From Cannabis sativa (Eukaryota > Streptophyta > Magnoliopsida > Rosales > Cannabaceae), in NCBI RefSeq assembly GCF_029168945.1, contig NC_083603.1, positions 11,036,001 through 11,100,000 of the forward strand: a DNA stretch of 64,000 nt, written 5' to 3'. Under the pieces are notes generated by a model. The model ran no database searches. It saw nothing but the letters and a program-made list of their open reading frames with translations, and had not been told where the DNA came from. Shown here one piece after another: positions 21,707-33,689 of the stretch. How positions within the stretch are numbered: the stretch's first letter is position 1; every line of letters starts with the position of its first letter. The position numbers and the translations under genes were made by a program.

Positions 21707-22055
21707 TGTTGAATCAGAGGAAGAATTGCCCCATGGAGAAGAGAGAAAGTGAATTAGAAAAGATGGAGAAGAGAATCGCAGGTGAGAGAGAATCACAGGA
21801 GAGAGAGAATCGCAGGAGAGAGAGAATCGGTGTAGAGAGAGAATTTTGTTTATATATGGTTAAAAATAATAAATTTGCTTGATTTAAAATCAGATTCTGT
21901 TTTTAAGGTATTTTATGGTTTTTTTTTTTAAAAAAACCATATTTGTAGTTTGGTTGGTTAGTTAATGCCATATTTTGTGGCATTTAGTTTTCTTGCCATA
22001 TTTATCATAAAATGGTTTATTTTTCCCATATTTTTTAAAATATCCCTTTTAATTA

Positions 22056-22340
22056 TCCAATGCTGGAATTCCATCTCAGCTCGAATGAAAATTCCACCAG
22101 CAACGAAGAATATCATTTTTGTCTCTAATATTATGACTTGCTGGCATTAATCATACACCAACTACGTGAACATTATATTTTGTAGTATTTTCATTCTTGG
22201 TTGTTGTGTTTTAATTATTTCATTATTATATGTATACATTAGCTCGAAAATTATTATAATAAAAAGACAATTAGTGTACACCATATTATGATTGCACCGA
22301 AAATTCAATTTGAGAACAGAACAAAAAGCTGAAATATTCC
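22056..22340. promoter_or_regulatory. Upstream region of the DUF247 gene
   Basis: About 285 bases between the MULE target duplication and the DUF247 start codon. It is AT-rich and must hold the promoter and leader. No TATA box can be singled out. The MULE therefore ends within 300 bases of the gene. Confidence 0.4.
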
Positions 22341-23687
22341 ATGGATAAAAAGAATATCTCATCATCAACCGAAGAAATCAACTTAGTCATTAAAATTCCA
22401 GAGGTGAGTAAAGATCATGAGCAGCTGATGCACCAGAAGATCTCTGAGCCTCCACGGATACTCAGCCACGACGCCGGTAAACCTTCCTGTTCAATTTTCA
22501 GAGTCCCTCAGAGTTTAATCGAAGTCAACGGCAAGATCTACCAGCCTCATATAGTCTCCATCGGACCATACCACCGGGGAGAATCTCAACTGAGAATGAT
22601 CGAAGAGCACAAGTGGCGGTACCTTGGTTCATTACTAGCTAGAACAGAGAAGAACAGAGGTATAAAATTAGAGGATTACCTATGCGCCATGGCTGAGCTT
22701 GAACAAAAAGCTAGAGAATGTTACTCCGAGACGATTCACTTAAGTACCGAAGAATTCGCCGAAATGATGGTCCTAGATGGCTGTTTCATCATCGAATTGC
22801 TGAGAAAAGCAGCCAATCTTGTCCTGTTCGAAAAGGACGATCCGATTCTCTCGATGGCTTGGATTATTCCCTTTTTCTACAGAGATTTCCTTCGTTTAGA
22901 GAACCAGATCCCTTTCTTCGTCCTCGAAAAACTATTCGAGATCTCCGAATCTAAACCACAAGAACAACCAGCTCTAACACTCTTAGCTCTACAATTCTTC
23001 GACAATGCGATTCAGAGACCAGAAGGAGCGATCGAGAAGAATCGAGATCTAAAACCTCGCCATTTACTCGATTTAATCCGACTGAGTCTGATCCCAACCA
23101 ATCACCCCGAGCCGCGAATCAGACGAAAGACGCCGGCTCACATAATCCACTGCGTTTCTAAGCTGCGCCGAGCCGGAATAAATCTGAGAGCCACAAAGGA
23201 CGATACATTTCTTTGTGTAAAATTCGAAAGAGGAGTGATAGAGATGCCGCCCATAACAATCGACGATTTTACGACGTCGTTTTTGGTAAACTGCGTGTCG
23301 TTTGAGCAGTGCCATAAGTCGTGTACAAAACACTTCACAACGTACGCGACACTGTTGGATTGTTTAGTGAACACTTCTAGAGACGTTGAGTTCTTGTGCG
23401 ACCGTAACATAATGGAGAATTGTTACGGAAACGACAGTGACGTGGCGCGTTTTATCAACAATATGGGAAAAGACGTTGCGTTTGATATTGATATGTGTTA
23501 TTTGGGGGATATGTTTGACGATGTTCATCAGTATTATCGGAATAGTTGGCATGTTCAATGGGCTGGTTTTAAGTACACTTATTTTGATACTCCTTGGTCT
23601 TTTATTTCAGCTTTTGCTGCTTTAGTATTACTTCTTTTAACTGTTGCTCAAACTGTTTACACTGTTTATAGCTTTTATAAACCCTAA
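22341..23687 (+). CDS. DUF247 family protein (UPF0481-like)
   Basis: A single uninterrupted exon of 448 codons, the usual length for plant DUF247 proteins. Conserved family features are visible in order: PHIVSIGPYHRGE near residue 73, MVLDGCFIIELLRKA near 140, the LRLENQIPFFVLEKLFE stretch near 180, and VNCVSFEQCH near 317. A hydrophobic segment, FISAFAALVLLLLTVAQTVY, near residues 422-441 predicts one C-terminal membrane span with a tail of fewer than ten residues. The family is plant-specific and mostly of unknown biochemical role; some grass members are tied to self-incompatibility, which does not transfer to this copy. The start was chosen because the ATG (context tccATGG) precedes all family motifs and no earlier in-frame ATG is needed. 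No stops or frameshifts are seen. This is the only convincing host gene in the window, flanked by a MULE and a LINE. Confidence 0.93.
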   Translation: MDKKNISSSTEEINLVIKIPEVSKDHEQLMHQKISEPPRILSHDAGKPSCSIFRVPQSLIEVNGKIYQPHIVSIGPYHRGESQLRMIEEHKWRYLGSLLARTEKNRGIKLEDYLCAMAELEQKARECYSETIHLSTEEFAEMMVLDGCFIIELLRKAANLVLFEKDDPILSMAWIIPFFYRDFLRLENQIPFFVLEKLFEISESKPQEQPALTLLALQFFDNAIQRPEGAIEKNRDLKPRHLLDLIRLSLIPTNHPEPRIRRKTPAHIIHCVSKLRRAGINLRATKDDTFLCVKFERGVIEMPPITIDDFTTSFLVNCVSFEQCHKSCTKHFTTYATLLDCLVNTSRDVEFLCDRNIMENCYGNDSDVARFINNMGKDVAFDIDMCYLGDMFDDVHQYYRNSWHVQWAGFKYTYFDTPWSFISAFAALVLLLLTVAQTVYTVYSFYKP

Positions 23688-23812
23688 TTAATATTACTTA
23701 ACCACAACACACACATATATAAGCATATACATTGTTTTTGTTATTTTACTCAGATATATAAGAATATGTTTTTATTAACAGCTCACATTCGAAAATTGAT
23801 ATGGTCCAGCAG

Positions 23813-23843
<31 letters not shown>

Positions 23844-23944
23844 TATATTTATATATTTCAGATTCTATAACTTGCATGTCTTTGCCACTAATTAAAAACT
23901 TCTGGATGTATGAGTTATATAATGTAGTAAATTAAAAAGTTGGT
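23688..23944. other. 3' region of the DUF247 gene with AT microsatellite
   Basis: AT-rich sequence with an (AT)n run at about 23815-23835 and AATAAA-like strings that could serve as polyadenylation signals. It ends in the LINE target site AAAAAGTTGGT (23934-23944). Confidence 0.45.
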
Positions 23945-24049
23945 AGAAACAATTAGAAGGCGATCCTTCCCTGCGACGCAAAATCAAATTAGAAGTGCTT
24001 TACGCAAAATCTCTCTCTGAAGGCGATCCTTCCCTGCGACTGAAAACCC

Positions 24050-25546
24050 ATGCTCTCTTCGGAAGAGCCTAATCACAAGATGTGCTCAACAAGCATGGAC
24101 CAAATGGAGGAATTGCTCTCGCGCACCAGCAAACTGACGGTAACCGACGAAGACGGATGGGAAATTAATGAAGAAGGAGTTGCAGATATCGGGAAATCCT
24201 GCCTCATTGGCAGACTCTGTACAATGAAGCCATTTAGCCGTTCTTTACTCAAGAACATTCTATGCCGCCTCTGGAATTTGGGGGACACCGACTGGGATTT
24301 AAAAATCAAGAAAAACACGACCACATCAGTGTTCTTGGTTCTTTCGTTCAAAACGAACATCCATTTGGAAAGGATTCTGGGAAAAACCCCTTGGGTCCTT
24401 AATGCTGGTTTTCTCATATTGGAAAGGATGCAGAGCATACCGACGGACTGGGAAACGACTTTAAGTTCCTTCACAATCTCAGGTCGTGTTCTAAACCTTC
24501 CAATCAAAGCAATAACTAAAGCAAACATGTTACGACTGGCAGGAATGGCAGGGGACATCATCGACATTCAAGAAGCGGATGTTAACCGAATTGCTGTCAA
24601 TGGTTTCTTCAAATTCAAAGCCCAGAACTCCATTCATTCCAAACTCTTCCCAGGATACCTATTCCCCCACGAAGGACGGCGAATTTGGCTCCAATTTCAG
24701 TATGATAGACTGCCATATATGTGCTTTAATTGTGGCAGAATAGGCCATGAAATGCGTCAATGCAAGGAACCTAGAGCTACGGGAATTCATGAAGATGGAG
24801 AGGCGAGACCAATCTTTGGTTCTTGGCTAAAAGTGGATTCGGGTGTAAGGGTGGAACTGAATCACTACAATGAACCAAACACAAACAACCTTCGAGAACT
24901 CCCTGGCAATCAAAGGACTCACTCCATGAAAGACACAGATCAGAAAGCACAAGAGAGAGGGGTCACACAAACCAGTACTAAACCAGTACAAGGTAATATT
25001 GAGACAGTCCCTTTATTTCATAATTATGAACAAAAAAGTATATATGCTAATAATATCAATCTAACTGATTCTTTTAATCAATCGGATGCAATACTGGATG
25101 CAATGAATGAGGCCACAAGATCCCACAATCAGATGGAACACTCGGGCAGTGGAATTCGAAAAAGAATGGGGGATGAACTCAACAATGGGGCAAATACCAA
25201 GCAGTTGGGGGAAAGGATATGCAAAGCAAGAACTATGGCATCTGAATTCTTGAGCAAGGAAATGGAATCCAACCTTGTGGAGGTTCCAATAAGCTTTGAC
25301 ACTGGCAGTCTAATTCCGCAAAAAGGCACAAGAGAAAGAAGAAGAAAGTTTGTTACAAAGAAAAGCAGTAGACAAAAGGTGAACCAAGACAGTGTAGAAG
25401 AAAGGAAGAGCAACTCAAAGGATAATATGACACAGGGAATAAACACTGAATCACTAACAGGGGAAGTTTCGTTGTTCAACGATTCAACCTCTGTCCAAAA
25501 CCAAGAATCGGCGAACTCTGCTGGGCAGGGTTGCCGAGAACAATGA
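24050..25546 (+). CDS. LINE ORF1 protein (DUF4283 and zinc knuckle)
   Basis: 498 codons. The first 220 or so residues resemble the DUF4283 domain found in plant L1 ORF1 proteins (region around [15 protein letters not shown] and [16 protein letters not shown]). A CCHC zinc knuckle, [14 protein letters not shown], lies near residue 225. The remaining half is hydrophilic and low in motifs, with a basic end ([17 protein letters not shown]). This protein should bind LINE RNA and form the ribonucleoprotein used for retrotransposition. The ATG at 24050 is the first after the repeated leader. The stop codon overlaps the ORF2 start as ATGA. Confidence 0.9.
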   Translation: MLSSEEPNHKMCSTSMDQMEELLSRTSKLTVTDEDGWEINEEGVADIGKSCLIGRLCTMKPFSRSLLKNILCRLWNLGDTDWDLKIKKNTTTSVFLVLSFKTNIHLERILGKTPWVLNAGFLILERMQSIPTDWETTLSSFTISGRVLNLPIKAITKANMLRLAGMAGDIIDIQEADVNRIAVNGFFKFKAQNSIHSKLFPGYLFPHEGRRIWLQFQYDRLPYMCFNCGRIGHEMRQCKEPRATGIHEDGEARPIFGSWLKVDSGVRVELNHYNEPNTNNLRELPGNQRTHSMKDTDQKAQERGVTQTSTKPVQGNIETVPLFHNYEQKSIYANNINLTDSFNQSDAILDAMNEATRSHNQMEHSGSGIRKRMGDELNNGANTKQLGERICKARTMASEFLSKEMESNLVEVPISFDTGSLIPQKGTRERRRKFVTKKSSRQKVNQDSVEERKSNSKDNMTQGINTESLTGEVSLFNDSTSVQNQESANSAGQGCREQ

Positions 25547-28500
25547 ATTCCCTATTTTGGAATGTCCAGGGACTTGGCAACCCTTGGACTACCACTGCTT
25601 TGGCCAATATTGTGAAAGAACATCAACCTGGTTTAGTGTTTCTCTCTGAAACCCGTTCAAAAAGAAATTACCTGGAGACCATTCGCATCCGTTTGGGTTT
25701 TGAGGGCTGTTTCTGTGTAGATGCTAAGGGCAAGAGTGGGGGGTTGGCTCTTTTGTGGAAGGAGCCGTTTACAGTTCACTTGAATTCTTTTAACGACTTC
25801 CATATTGATGCTTGGATCAATAAGGAAGAGGACCTTGCTTGGCGTTTTACTGGGTTCTACGGGGACCCCGATCCTTCTCAAAGAAAACATTCGTGGCAAC
25901 TTCTTAAGAGGATAGCAAGGAATCACAACGGTCCTTGGCTATGTGGGGGAGATTTTAATGAGATTAGGGGGATTCATGAGAAGATTGGAGGTGGCGGGAA
26001 ACCGGGACACCTCATGAAAAACTTCAATCATGCCATTGACACTTGTGCATTGCGAGAAATAGACTATGAGGGCAGCCAATTTACTTGGTGCAATGGAAGG
26101 GCTGCCAACATGATCTATGAACGGTTGGACCGTGTGATGGTGAACAATAATTGGTGGAAGATAAATGCTATAGCTAAAGTCAAACACCTTAGCCGATGGT
26201 GTTCGGATCACATCCCTTTATTACTAACCTTCAATACAATTCCTTGTGGAGACCAAAAGAAACAACGATGGGGATACCGATTTCATTACGAAAAGGCTTG
26301 GGCCGACAAGGAAGAGTGCCAACAAATAATTGAAGACATATGGAAAGAAGGCAATAGCATTACTTCGGCAACAGACCTTGATGAGATTCTAAATAATTGT
26401 GGTACTATGTTAGATCAATGGAATAAAACCCAAAGAAAGACCAACCTTGCCAAAATAAAAGATCTAAAAAAAGAGGTGGAGAAGTACTTGAATGAACACT
26501 CAACCGATGGCTTCACCAAACTTAAAATGCTAGAAAAAGACCTCAATGGTCAACTAGCAAAAGAAGAATTGTTTTGGAAACAAAGGAGTAGAGCTATTTG
26601 GTTAGCCCATGGTGACCGCAACACAAGATATTTCCACCAAAAAGCAACATCAAGGCGGAAAAAGAACCGAATTACTGGACTGTTTGATAAAAATCTGATA
26701 TGGAGGAGCTCTAAAGAAGACATAGAAAGCACCATTTGTGACCATTTCCAAGATCTTTTCTCAGCAACGGATGGTGGCCAAGCTACAACCGAAACCCTTC
26801 AGCGATTTGTACCATTACGCCTCAGCAGAATCCAAAATGACCGGCTGCTAACAGATTTTACAGCAGCTGATATTCAACTTGCCTTATCTCAAATTAACAC
26901 TATGAAAGCCCCCGGAATAGATGGGATGCCTCGGCTCTTCTATGAGAATCATTGGGAAGTTATAGGAAGGGACATCACAAAAGTTTGCTTGGACATACTC
27001 AACAATAACAAGGACTGTAGACAGCTCAATAAGACTCTCCTTTGTCTCATCCCAAAAATCAAACAACCGAAACAAGTTGGGGACTACCGCCCTATAAGTC
27101 TTTGCAATGTGAGTTATAAGATTATAGCAAAATGTCTTGCCAATAGGATGAAGGATAGTCTTAAAGAAGTCATTTCGGAAAATCAAAGTGCATTTATTAG
27201 GGGTCGTCTCATCCAAGACAACGCCATTTTGGGATTCGAAAGCCTTCATTGCATGAAAAAAGGCCGATTTGGAAATGGAAGAAAGATGGCTCTCAAGCTA
27301 GATATGTCGAAAGCCTATGATAGAGTCGAGTGGAGGTTCCTTGAAACAATGATGATATGTTTGGGTTATGACAAGCGTTGGGTGGATAAGATTATGAATT
27401 GCATAAAATCAATTTCCTTCTCAATACTTCTTAATGGAGAAGTCAGTGGCCAAATTCATCCTAGCCGTGGTATTCGTCAGGGAGACCCCCTATCGCCATA
27501 CATGTTCTTACTTTGTTCAGAAGGGCTGTCTTGCCTCATCCAGGAAGCCGAGAGAGCCAATAGACTTCATGGGCTCAGGTTTGGCCGAGACAACATCAAA
27601 CTTTTGCACCTTTTCTTTGCGGATGACAGCTTCATATTTCTAGATGCAACTCCTTCAGATTGTCAAAGCTTGAAATCAATATTGGATGAATACTCTTTGC
27701 TCTCGGGTCAAAGAATAAATTTTGACAAGTCTGAATTGTGTGTAGGTAAACAGATAAATCAAGGAGATGGCATATTTCTTGCTGCAATGTTGGGAGTGAA
27801 GCTGGTGGACTGCCATACAAAATACCTGGGGATACCGGCCTCAGTTGGGAAGAAAAAGAAAGAAGTTTTTGAAGACATTCGTACCAAAATAAGAACAAAA
27901 CTTCAAGGGTGGAAAGCTAGTTTATTTTCTCAAGCCGGGCGGGAAATCTTGTTAAAAGCCATCATTCAAGCCATCCCAACATACATCATGAGTTGTTTCC
28001 GCCTTCCCAAGGAACTAATCAAGGATATCCATGCAATGATGGCTCGATTTTGGTGGGGGTCTTCGGATACTAAACAAAAAACCCATTGGGGGAATTGGAA
28101 AAAGCTTTGCAAGCCAAAGGAAAAGGGGGGAATGGGTTTTAAAAATCTAGAGCTGTTCAACCAATCTCTTCTAGCCAAACAAGGGTGGAAGATCATCAAT
28201 AACCCTCACTCAATGCTTGCTAGAGTGCTAAAAGCGTGCTACTATACTAATTCAAACTTTTTGAAAGGTAAAGTTGGTGGTTTCGGGTCTTATATGTGGA
28301 GAAGTATCCTATGGGGAAGGAAAATTATTGATAAAGGTATTCGTTGGAGGGTCATGGCCGGAAGAGACGTTCGCATAAATGAGGATAAGTGGCTCCCTCG
28401 CCCTTCCACCTTCTCTCTTCGTACTCCTGCTCATGTTCCCCAAGGGACCACGATCAACACCATCAAAGACGAAGACGGACATTGGAACACCCAAAAAATA

Positions 28501-29655
28501 AAAGAGTGCTTTCATCCGGATGATGTTCCAATGATATTAGGAATAACCCCTTGTTCGACAACCCAAAGTGATGATTTGATTTGGCACTACACCCCGGATG
28601 GCTGCTATACCGTGAGTAGTGGGTATAAGGTGGGCACCAACAATGAACTAATAGCGGGTACGTCGAATGACAATGAAGCTAAGAAATGGTGGCGTGGTAT
28701 ATGGAAGTTTGAGGCTCCCCCGAAGGTGAGAAATTTCATTTGGAGAGTTTGCAATGGATGGATCCCGGTTAACATGACTTTGAGGGCCCGGGGAATGGAA
28801 GTTAATCCCCTCTGCTGCTGGTGTAATAAGGAAGAAGAGACCATAGAACACAGTCTTTGGTATTGCACCTCTGCTAAACACATTTGGCGGAATTTCACGA
28901 TGTGGCCAATCATAAAACACAGCCGAAACAAAGCTTTAGACATGCTAATTCACATTCAGCAACAGGTATCTAAGGATGACTTTCTTTTTTTCCTCATTAC
29001 GTCTTGGCTTATTTGGAATAGAAGGAATAAGAAAAGGCTCAATTTACATCTCCCCACAACTGAGAAGTGGATCGGATGGGCCCAATTGGAAGCCAATTTC
29101 ATGCTGTCTAACAATCACACAACGGACACCACCAATACAGCCAGTCATTCTTCTCCTCTCGGCTGGGAAGCGCCTCCTAAGGACTACTATTGTATCAATA
29201 GTGATGCAAGTCTTCAGCATTCGGAGCTGAGAATCGGGTTAGGTGCTTTGATAAGGAACTTTGAAGGGGCTGTTATTGCAGCAGAAATTCATCATCAGAT
29301 TGGCGATTTCTCAGTTGAAGCAGCTGAAACTTTGGCTGTCCGAATGGGTATTCATCTGGCGGTCAAAACAGGGGCTGTGCCGTTCATAATCAACACCGAT
29401 TGTCTTCGAGTGGCGGAGGTTCTGAATGGTAACAAGAAATTCAAAACAGATTGGAGCGCTCTTCTAGAGGAAATCAAGGACTCCCCTATTTTCTCCCATT
29501 GCAAATCTGTGACCCATATAGGGAGGCAAAACAATAAGGCTGCCCATTCTTTAGCCAAATTGGCTCTTTCTTCACATTGTAACAAGTTTTGGTTGGGAGA
29601 TTTTCCCTCTTGTGTGTCTGCCTTTTTAAAGGCGGACTTGCCTAAACTCTTGTAG
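25543..29655 (+). CDS. LINE ORF2 protein: endonuclease, reverse transcriptase, RNase H
   Basis: 1370 codons from the ATG at 25543, all open. An APE-type endonuclease at the N-terminus shows WNVQGLG, SETRS, GGDFNEI and SDHIPLLL. The reverse transcriptase shows [57 protein letters not shown] and the catalytic FADD near residue 690. A zf-RVT zinc-binding region follows, with [18 protein letters not shown] near residue 1095. A C-terminal RNase H (RVT_3) carries [17 protein letters not shown] and the end GRQNNKAAH. The key acidic residues appear present. It nicks the target and primes reverse transcription from it. No stop or frameshift is seen, so the copy could be active if transcribed. Confidence 0.95.
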   Translation: MNSLFWNVQGLGNPWTTTALANIVKEHQPGLVFLSETRSKRNYLETIRIRLGFEGCFCVDAKGKSGGLALLWKEPFTVHLNSFNDFHIDAWINKEEDLAWRFTGFYGDPDPSQRKHSWQLLKRIARNHNGPWLCGGDFNEIRGIHEKIGGGGKPGHLMKNFNHAIDTCALREIDYEGSQFTWCNGRAANMIYERLDRVMVNNNWWKINAIAKVKHLSRWCSDHIPLLLTFNTIPCGDQKKQRWGYRFHYEKAWADKEECQQIIEDIWKEGNSITSATDLDEILNNCGTMLDQWNKTQRKTNLAKIKDLKKEVEKYLNEHSTDGFTKLKMLEKDLNGQLAKEELFWKQRSRAIWLAHGDRNTRYFHQKATSRRKKNRITGLFDKNLIWRSSKEDIESTICDHFQDLFSATDGGQATTETLQRFVPLRLSRIQNDRLLTDFTAADIQLALSQINTMKAPGIDGMPRLFYENHWEVIGRDITKVCLDILNNNKDCRQLNKTLLCLIPKIKQPKQVGDYRPISLCNVSYKIIAKCLANRMKDSLKEVISENQSAFIRGRLIQDNAILGFESLHCMKKGRFGNGRKMALKLDMSKAYDRVEWRFLETMMICLGYDKRWVDKIMNCIKSISFSILLNGEVSGQIHPSRGIRQGDPLSPYMFLLCSEGLSCLIQEAERANRLHGLRFGRDNIKLLHLFFADDSFIFLDATPSDCQSLKSILDEYSLLSGQRINFDKSELCVGKQINQGDGIFLAAMLGVKLVDCHTKYLGIPASVGKKKKEVFEDIRTKIRTKLQGWKASLFSQAGREILLKAIIQAIPTYIMSCFRLPKELIKDIHAMMARFWWGSSDTKQKTHWGNWKKLCKPKEKGGMGFKNLELFNQSLLAKQGWKIINNPHSMLARVLKACYYTNSNFLKGKVGGFGSYMWRSILWGRKIIDKGIRWRVMAGRDVRINEDKWLPRPSTFSLRTPAHVPQGTTINTIKDEDGHWNTQKIKECFHPDDVPMILGITPCSTTQSDDLIWHYTPDGCYTVSSGYKVGTNNELIAGTSNDNEAKKWWRGIWKFEAPPKVRNFIWRVCNGWIPVNMTLRARGMEVNPLCCWCNKEEETIEHSLWYCTSAKHIWRNFTMWPIIKHSRNKALDMLIHIQQQVSKDDFLFFLITSWLIWNRRNKKRLNLHLPTTEKWIGWAQLEANFMLSNNHTTDTTNTASHSSPLGWEAPPKDYYCINSDASLQHSELRIGLGALIRNFEGAVIAAEIHHQIGDFSVEAAETLAVRMGIHLAVKTGAVPFIINTDCLRVAEVLNGNKKFKTDWSALLEEIKDSPIFSHCKSVTHIGRQNNKAAHSLAKLALSSHCNKFWLGDFPSCVSAFLKADLPKLL

Positions 29656-29705
29656 TTTTTTCGTTTAATGAATATCCTTTTGTCAAAAAAAAAAAAAAAG
29701 TTGGT

Positions 29706-31110
29706 GCTAAAGTAGAGAGATAATGTAATACAGGGTCTCAAGATGTGGTTAAAATGGGTGCTAGATGGCGTGTGAGTTCTGGTTCTTCGATCTCTGTTCT
29801 TAACCAGTCGTGGCTCCCTTCCATGGATAATCCCTATGTGGTGTCTTCTCATGAGGCTCTTAAGGATTGTCATGTCTCTCTAATCTTCTTCAGACTAATC
29901 GAATGTGTTGGGATGAGGAGCTGTTAGAAGATTTATTTGAGCCCCGAGATGTGGATCTCATTTGTAAAATACTGCTGCCTGCATTGCTGAAATTGGATAC
30001 GTGGTATTGGACTTTTGAAACTTTTGGTGAATATTCAGTAAGGAGTGCCTATCGTACTTTACAAGTGCGTCATGGAAGATGGAATATGCAGGATAATTCT
30101 AGTTTTTGGAGAAAATTTTAGTATTTGAATCTTCCTCCAAAAGTTAAGAATTTGCTTTGGAGGGCTCTCACCAACTGTCTTCCAACTCTAGTCTCTCTTC
30201 AGACTAAGTAGGTTCATGTTTACAGTATTTGTTCTTTGTGCAATTTTGAACCCAAAACCACCTTTCATATCATGGCTGGTTGCTCTTTTACGAAATCATG
30301 TTTGGAGCGGGGTTTGGGTCTGCATAACAATAATGGGAGTGAGGATTTTGGTGCCTGGTTTGAGGATTTCTGTAACAATCATCTGGCCGAGAAGATTGAT
30401 AAGTTGGCAATGATTCTTTGGGGTGTTTGGGGGGCCCGTAATGATTTAATTTAGAATAATAAGGCTATTTGTGTGGAAAAAGTTGTGTCATATGCAATTA
30501 CGTACCTTGAACTTTGGAAGTTTGCTCAAATTAAAAATGGAGGAGTTTCATCTTCTTCTAAATCGTCTTTGAGAGAGTTGAAGGTTAATTGTGATGCTGC
30601 TCTTTTTTCAAGTGAGAGGAGTCATGGATTGGGATGGATTGCTAGAGATCATGCTGGCTTGTGCTTTGCTGCTGCTGCCGTCAAGCTTCGGGGAGAAGTC
30701 GACCCTGTTGTTGCTGAGGCTTTGTCAATGAAGGGGGCTTTGAGTTGGGTTAAATTAAATTGGGAAGGAGGAGGTGTTGTTGAAGAATTTCGTCCTACAG
30801 CGGTGGTTATGGAATCGGACTGTCTCTTGTTGGTTAATGTTATCAATAGCAAGAGCCAAGTTCTTTCTCCTCTTGGTCTTATTATTTCGGATTGTATAAT
30901 CTTTTACGGTCCTTTACTATTTTTCATGTTTCAGTTCAGTTTGTTAAACAATCTGGGAACCAAGTGGCTAATTGGTTAGCTCGTTCTTCTGGTTCATGTC
31001 CTGATCGTATTTCCAGTAGGGGGTCTGTCCCTTCTGGTTTGGAAGCTATTTTGTTAGCTGATTTGCTTTAATGAAAGTTGCAATATTTGTTTCAAAAAAA
31101 AAAAAAAAAT
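29706..31110 (+). mobile_element. 5'-truncated LINE fragment
   Basis: It begins within the ORF2 region just upstream of the zinc-binding domain and ends in an A tail at about 31095-31110. It has the same orientation as the intact LINE but is clearly a different subfamily and older. The intact LINE landed at or near its 5' end. Confidence 0.8.
29745..31071 (+). pseudogene. Degenerate LINE ORF2 C-terminal part
   Basis: Several frames in sequence give recognisable LINE pieces. GARWRVSSGSSISVLNQSWL (29745 on) resembles the post-RT linker. A zf-RVT region follows (YLNLPPKVKNLLWRAL, then CSLCNFEPKTTFHIMAGC near 30230-30290). RNase H comes last (VNCDAALFSSERSHGLGWIA, DHAGLCFAAAAVKLRG, VVAEALSMKGALSWV, MESDC; 30570-30850). 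Stops at about 30120, 30210 and 30453 and at least two frameshifts break it. The reverse transcriptase and endonuclease are absent through 5' truncation, the usual outcome of LINE insertion. Confidence 0.85.
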
Positions 31111-31299
31111 TAAGAAATGCTTAAATGATTAGTGGTACCTAGCACAATCATGAATTGTTATATTGTTATTGAACAACTAAGGTTTTTTTATTTGTTTCAA
31201 AAATATTTTCTAATCATTCTTATGTTGCCATTCTACACTTTGATAATGCTCGGCACAAAGCTCAATTAAATTACATCCACCCACTACAACATTATTGAT

Positions 31300-31500
31300 C
31301 AATAGCGGCAGAGGGATCCACGGCTAATAACCTTTAAATCTATCGCTATTAGCTATTAGCGGTGAGAATCCGCCGTTAATAGTCCACTACTAATAATTAG
31401 ACACTAATAATAGTTATTAGCAGCAATTTTTGAGTCTGCCGCTAATAACTATTAATAGCGGCGGGTGCCCACCACTAGTGCCCATCGATAATAGGATTTT
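31300..31500. repeat. CACTA subterminal repeats
   Basis: Short motifs of the type AGCGGC / GCCGCTAATA recur in direct and inverted orientation at about 31303, 31349, 31371, 31438 and 31457. In this superfamily such repeats bind the TNPA-like protein. Confidence 0.6.
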
Positions 31501-32049
31501 AATAATAAAAAATTAAATTAAATTAATAAATTATATAAATATATAAATAATAAATTAACTAAAAATTAAATATAATGTAACCAACTCTAAGTATTATAAT
31601 TTAACAATAACAATATTCATTAATATTATTAAAATATTTCAAATTAAACTAAATAAATAAAATTTACATAATATTTATAGTGTCTGAATTATTAACAAAC
31701 TTAAACTAATTATTTCATAAAATCATCATTAAGATCTTAGATGAAAAAGTATTGATTCACATTATTATTATTTGGAGGTCCTGACGACTGTGTCGGAGAA
31801 AAAAATATGGTTAATTAGACGATAAACCAAGTATAAGTTCTCCTAATTGAGCTTGGTTAAGTATCGGGATAGGAAAAAACTGTTGCTCATGCAAAGAACT
31901 CCTAAATATCTCAAAATCAACAAAATTTGAGCTGATCAGTGGAGGAGATTGCGAAGGGGTTCCATATAAGAACTGATTTCCCTACTACGGACCAGATTGG
32001 TGTTGCTGCTGCGAAGAAGGCTGGTGTTGATGTTGTGGAGGAGCGACAT

Positions 32050-33521
32050 AATTCTGAGAAGATGAACCACCAAGAGATTGCGATTTGACCGTACATTTGA
32101 ATAAAGTTTTCAAACCATGGGTTATATAAATTATCAGGTTATTCAAGGATCAGACTACTCCCTTATGTCTCACGTATAGTTGTAAATATATATGCCACAA
32201 TCTTAAACATTTCATTAGGAGGTGGAGGAGGCGCAGTTGACTGACTTTGATTGTATGATTTTTTTCCTTTGCCTTTGATCCTATAACCCACGTCTCTTTG
32301 ATAGTCAAATCTTTCGCCCAAAACTTTTTCAAGTACGTCGAATTGATAACTACTATCAAATTCAGTACCAGCTGTCGCTCTGGGATTTTCTTTCAAGTTG
32401 TTTCTTGCGCAGTTCATCCTATTTAAATAAACATTACTATAACATATAATTAATATAATATTTAAAATTTAACAATACAATATTTTATGTACTTAAAAAA
32501 TCTTCTGCAGTGACTTCGTCGACAAAACCACCAGACTGTTATTTCGTATGAGCCACTCTCCATGCATCGACCACATGCTCTTCAGGTGGATTACCCTATA
32601 CAAAAATAAATAAATAAAAGAGTTTATAATGTATTTTAAGATAAATTATATTTTAAAAATAAAGGATAAATATGATTACTTACAAAGTTGTGACGTATAG
32701 AAACCAACGATCTTGTGCCTTGCGTCGTTCGATATTTTATCAGCTGCCTATTTGCCCGTTTTTTTAGCGGTTCAAAAAAATTTCGCTGATGAAGAGTTCA
32801 TAAATAGGCTTCCAACTCTCCTTATTCAAGTGGTCAAGGGACAAGTCAAGGACTTTCTTCCATTCTTCCAGTTTAGTGTAATATTGCTTAAACCACTTAC
32901 GTCTGATGGTCTTTTGCTCACTATATCTCTCTGCCATCTCCGTATATAGAGTCCCTATTAGTAGGTCTCGATGAAAATTTCTGTCTATATTAAAATAAAA
33001 CCGCATGATAAAGCAAATAAGGATTTATATTAATTCTTAAACGACCTTATAAAATAATTAAAACCATAGATAATTAAAAATAACTCACCCTTATTTGATT
33101 AATCACTTGGTCTTTAAATTGTTGGGGTACTTTAAAAAAAAAATTGTAATGATGACTTAGACACAAATTGGTTACTTGTTGGCCCATAAATCAAACATAA
33201 GCACTGGCTTCAGTCCCAACTACTTTGCATGTACTGAGGTCCACCAAAACCTCTAATAGTTTACCAGTTTCCCTCCTTTGTTTTTCAAGTTCACTATTTG
33301 AAGCAAGGCCACGATCCTTTCTGACCGTTGGTTGGGCTTTATTTGTTCGAGGAAAAAATCATTCTATTAGTACATTAGAAAATAATAATGTATTTATAGT
33401 AAGAATAATGTTAGAGATGAAAAATATGAAACCTGATTAGTAGGACGACGATACTCTAAAAGGATCAGGGGGGTCCATACCACCACCTTCCCTACTGTGG
33501 TGCGTCACTATATCAGTTGAC
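32050..33521 (-). pseudogene. En/Spm-type second transposase-like gene, degenerate
   Basis: Minus-strand blocks: a start-like MSTDIVTHHSREGGG near 33521, a strongly family-like block at 33006-32764 (LIGTLYTEMAERYSEQKTIR and WFKQYYTKLEEWKKVLDLSL), and a C-terminal block near 32417-32163 (FDVLEKVLGERFDYQRDVGY). These match the plant En/Spm 'transposase_24' type of protein, thought to act like TNPA in binding the ends. Introns and many stops separate the blocks. It lies downstream of TNP2 in the same orientation, the usual CACTA order. Confidence 0.65.
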
Positions 33522-33689
33522 ATTGTACTTACTTTGGAGAGGAACATTATAAAAATGTGATTTTTTTTTACAAAATTTAAAAATCCACGAAGTGCAAAGT
33601 AAATAAATAAAAGTCGACACAAACATAAATACAATTTAAAAACATAATATTATTCAATCATTAGATTTTTATTACAAACAAAAGTAAAA

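Larger units (their letters stand above)
19002..22046 (+). mobile_element. Non-autonomous Mutator-like element (Pack-MULE candidate)
   Basis: The inverted ends share TATGGG...TAAACC and TTTTATGATAAATATGGCA (19019-19053 against 21995-22031 reversed). They are flanked by a 9-base direct repeat TTTTAATTA (18993-19001 and 22047-22055; the match extends three C's further left). A 9-base duplication with long inverted ends is the signature of Mutator-like elements. No MULE transposase is seen. Instead the interior has a pyrimidine-rich leader, four exon-like blocks with splice signals, and many copies of a GAAACYGGTTT motif. I infer a non-autonomous MULE carrying gene-derived sequence. Confidence 0.6.
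23945..29699 (+). mobile_element. Full-length L1-type LINE
   Basis: A complete non-LTR retrotransposon: 5' leader, ORF1 (24050-25546), ORF2 (25543-29655), a 30-base 3' leader and a 15-base A tail at 29685-29699. The 11-base AAAAAGTTGGT occurs just before it (23934-23944) and at its end (29695-29705, overlapping the tail), the expected target duplication. Both frames are open, which is uncommon for plant LINE copies. The leader holds a 22-base direct repeat (23956-23977 and 24019-24040), possibly part of an internal promoter. Confidence 0.9.
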
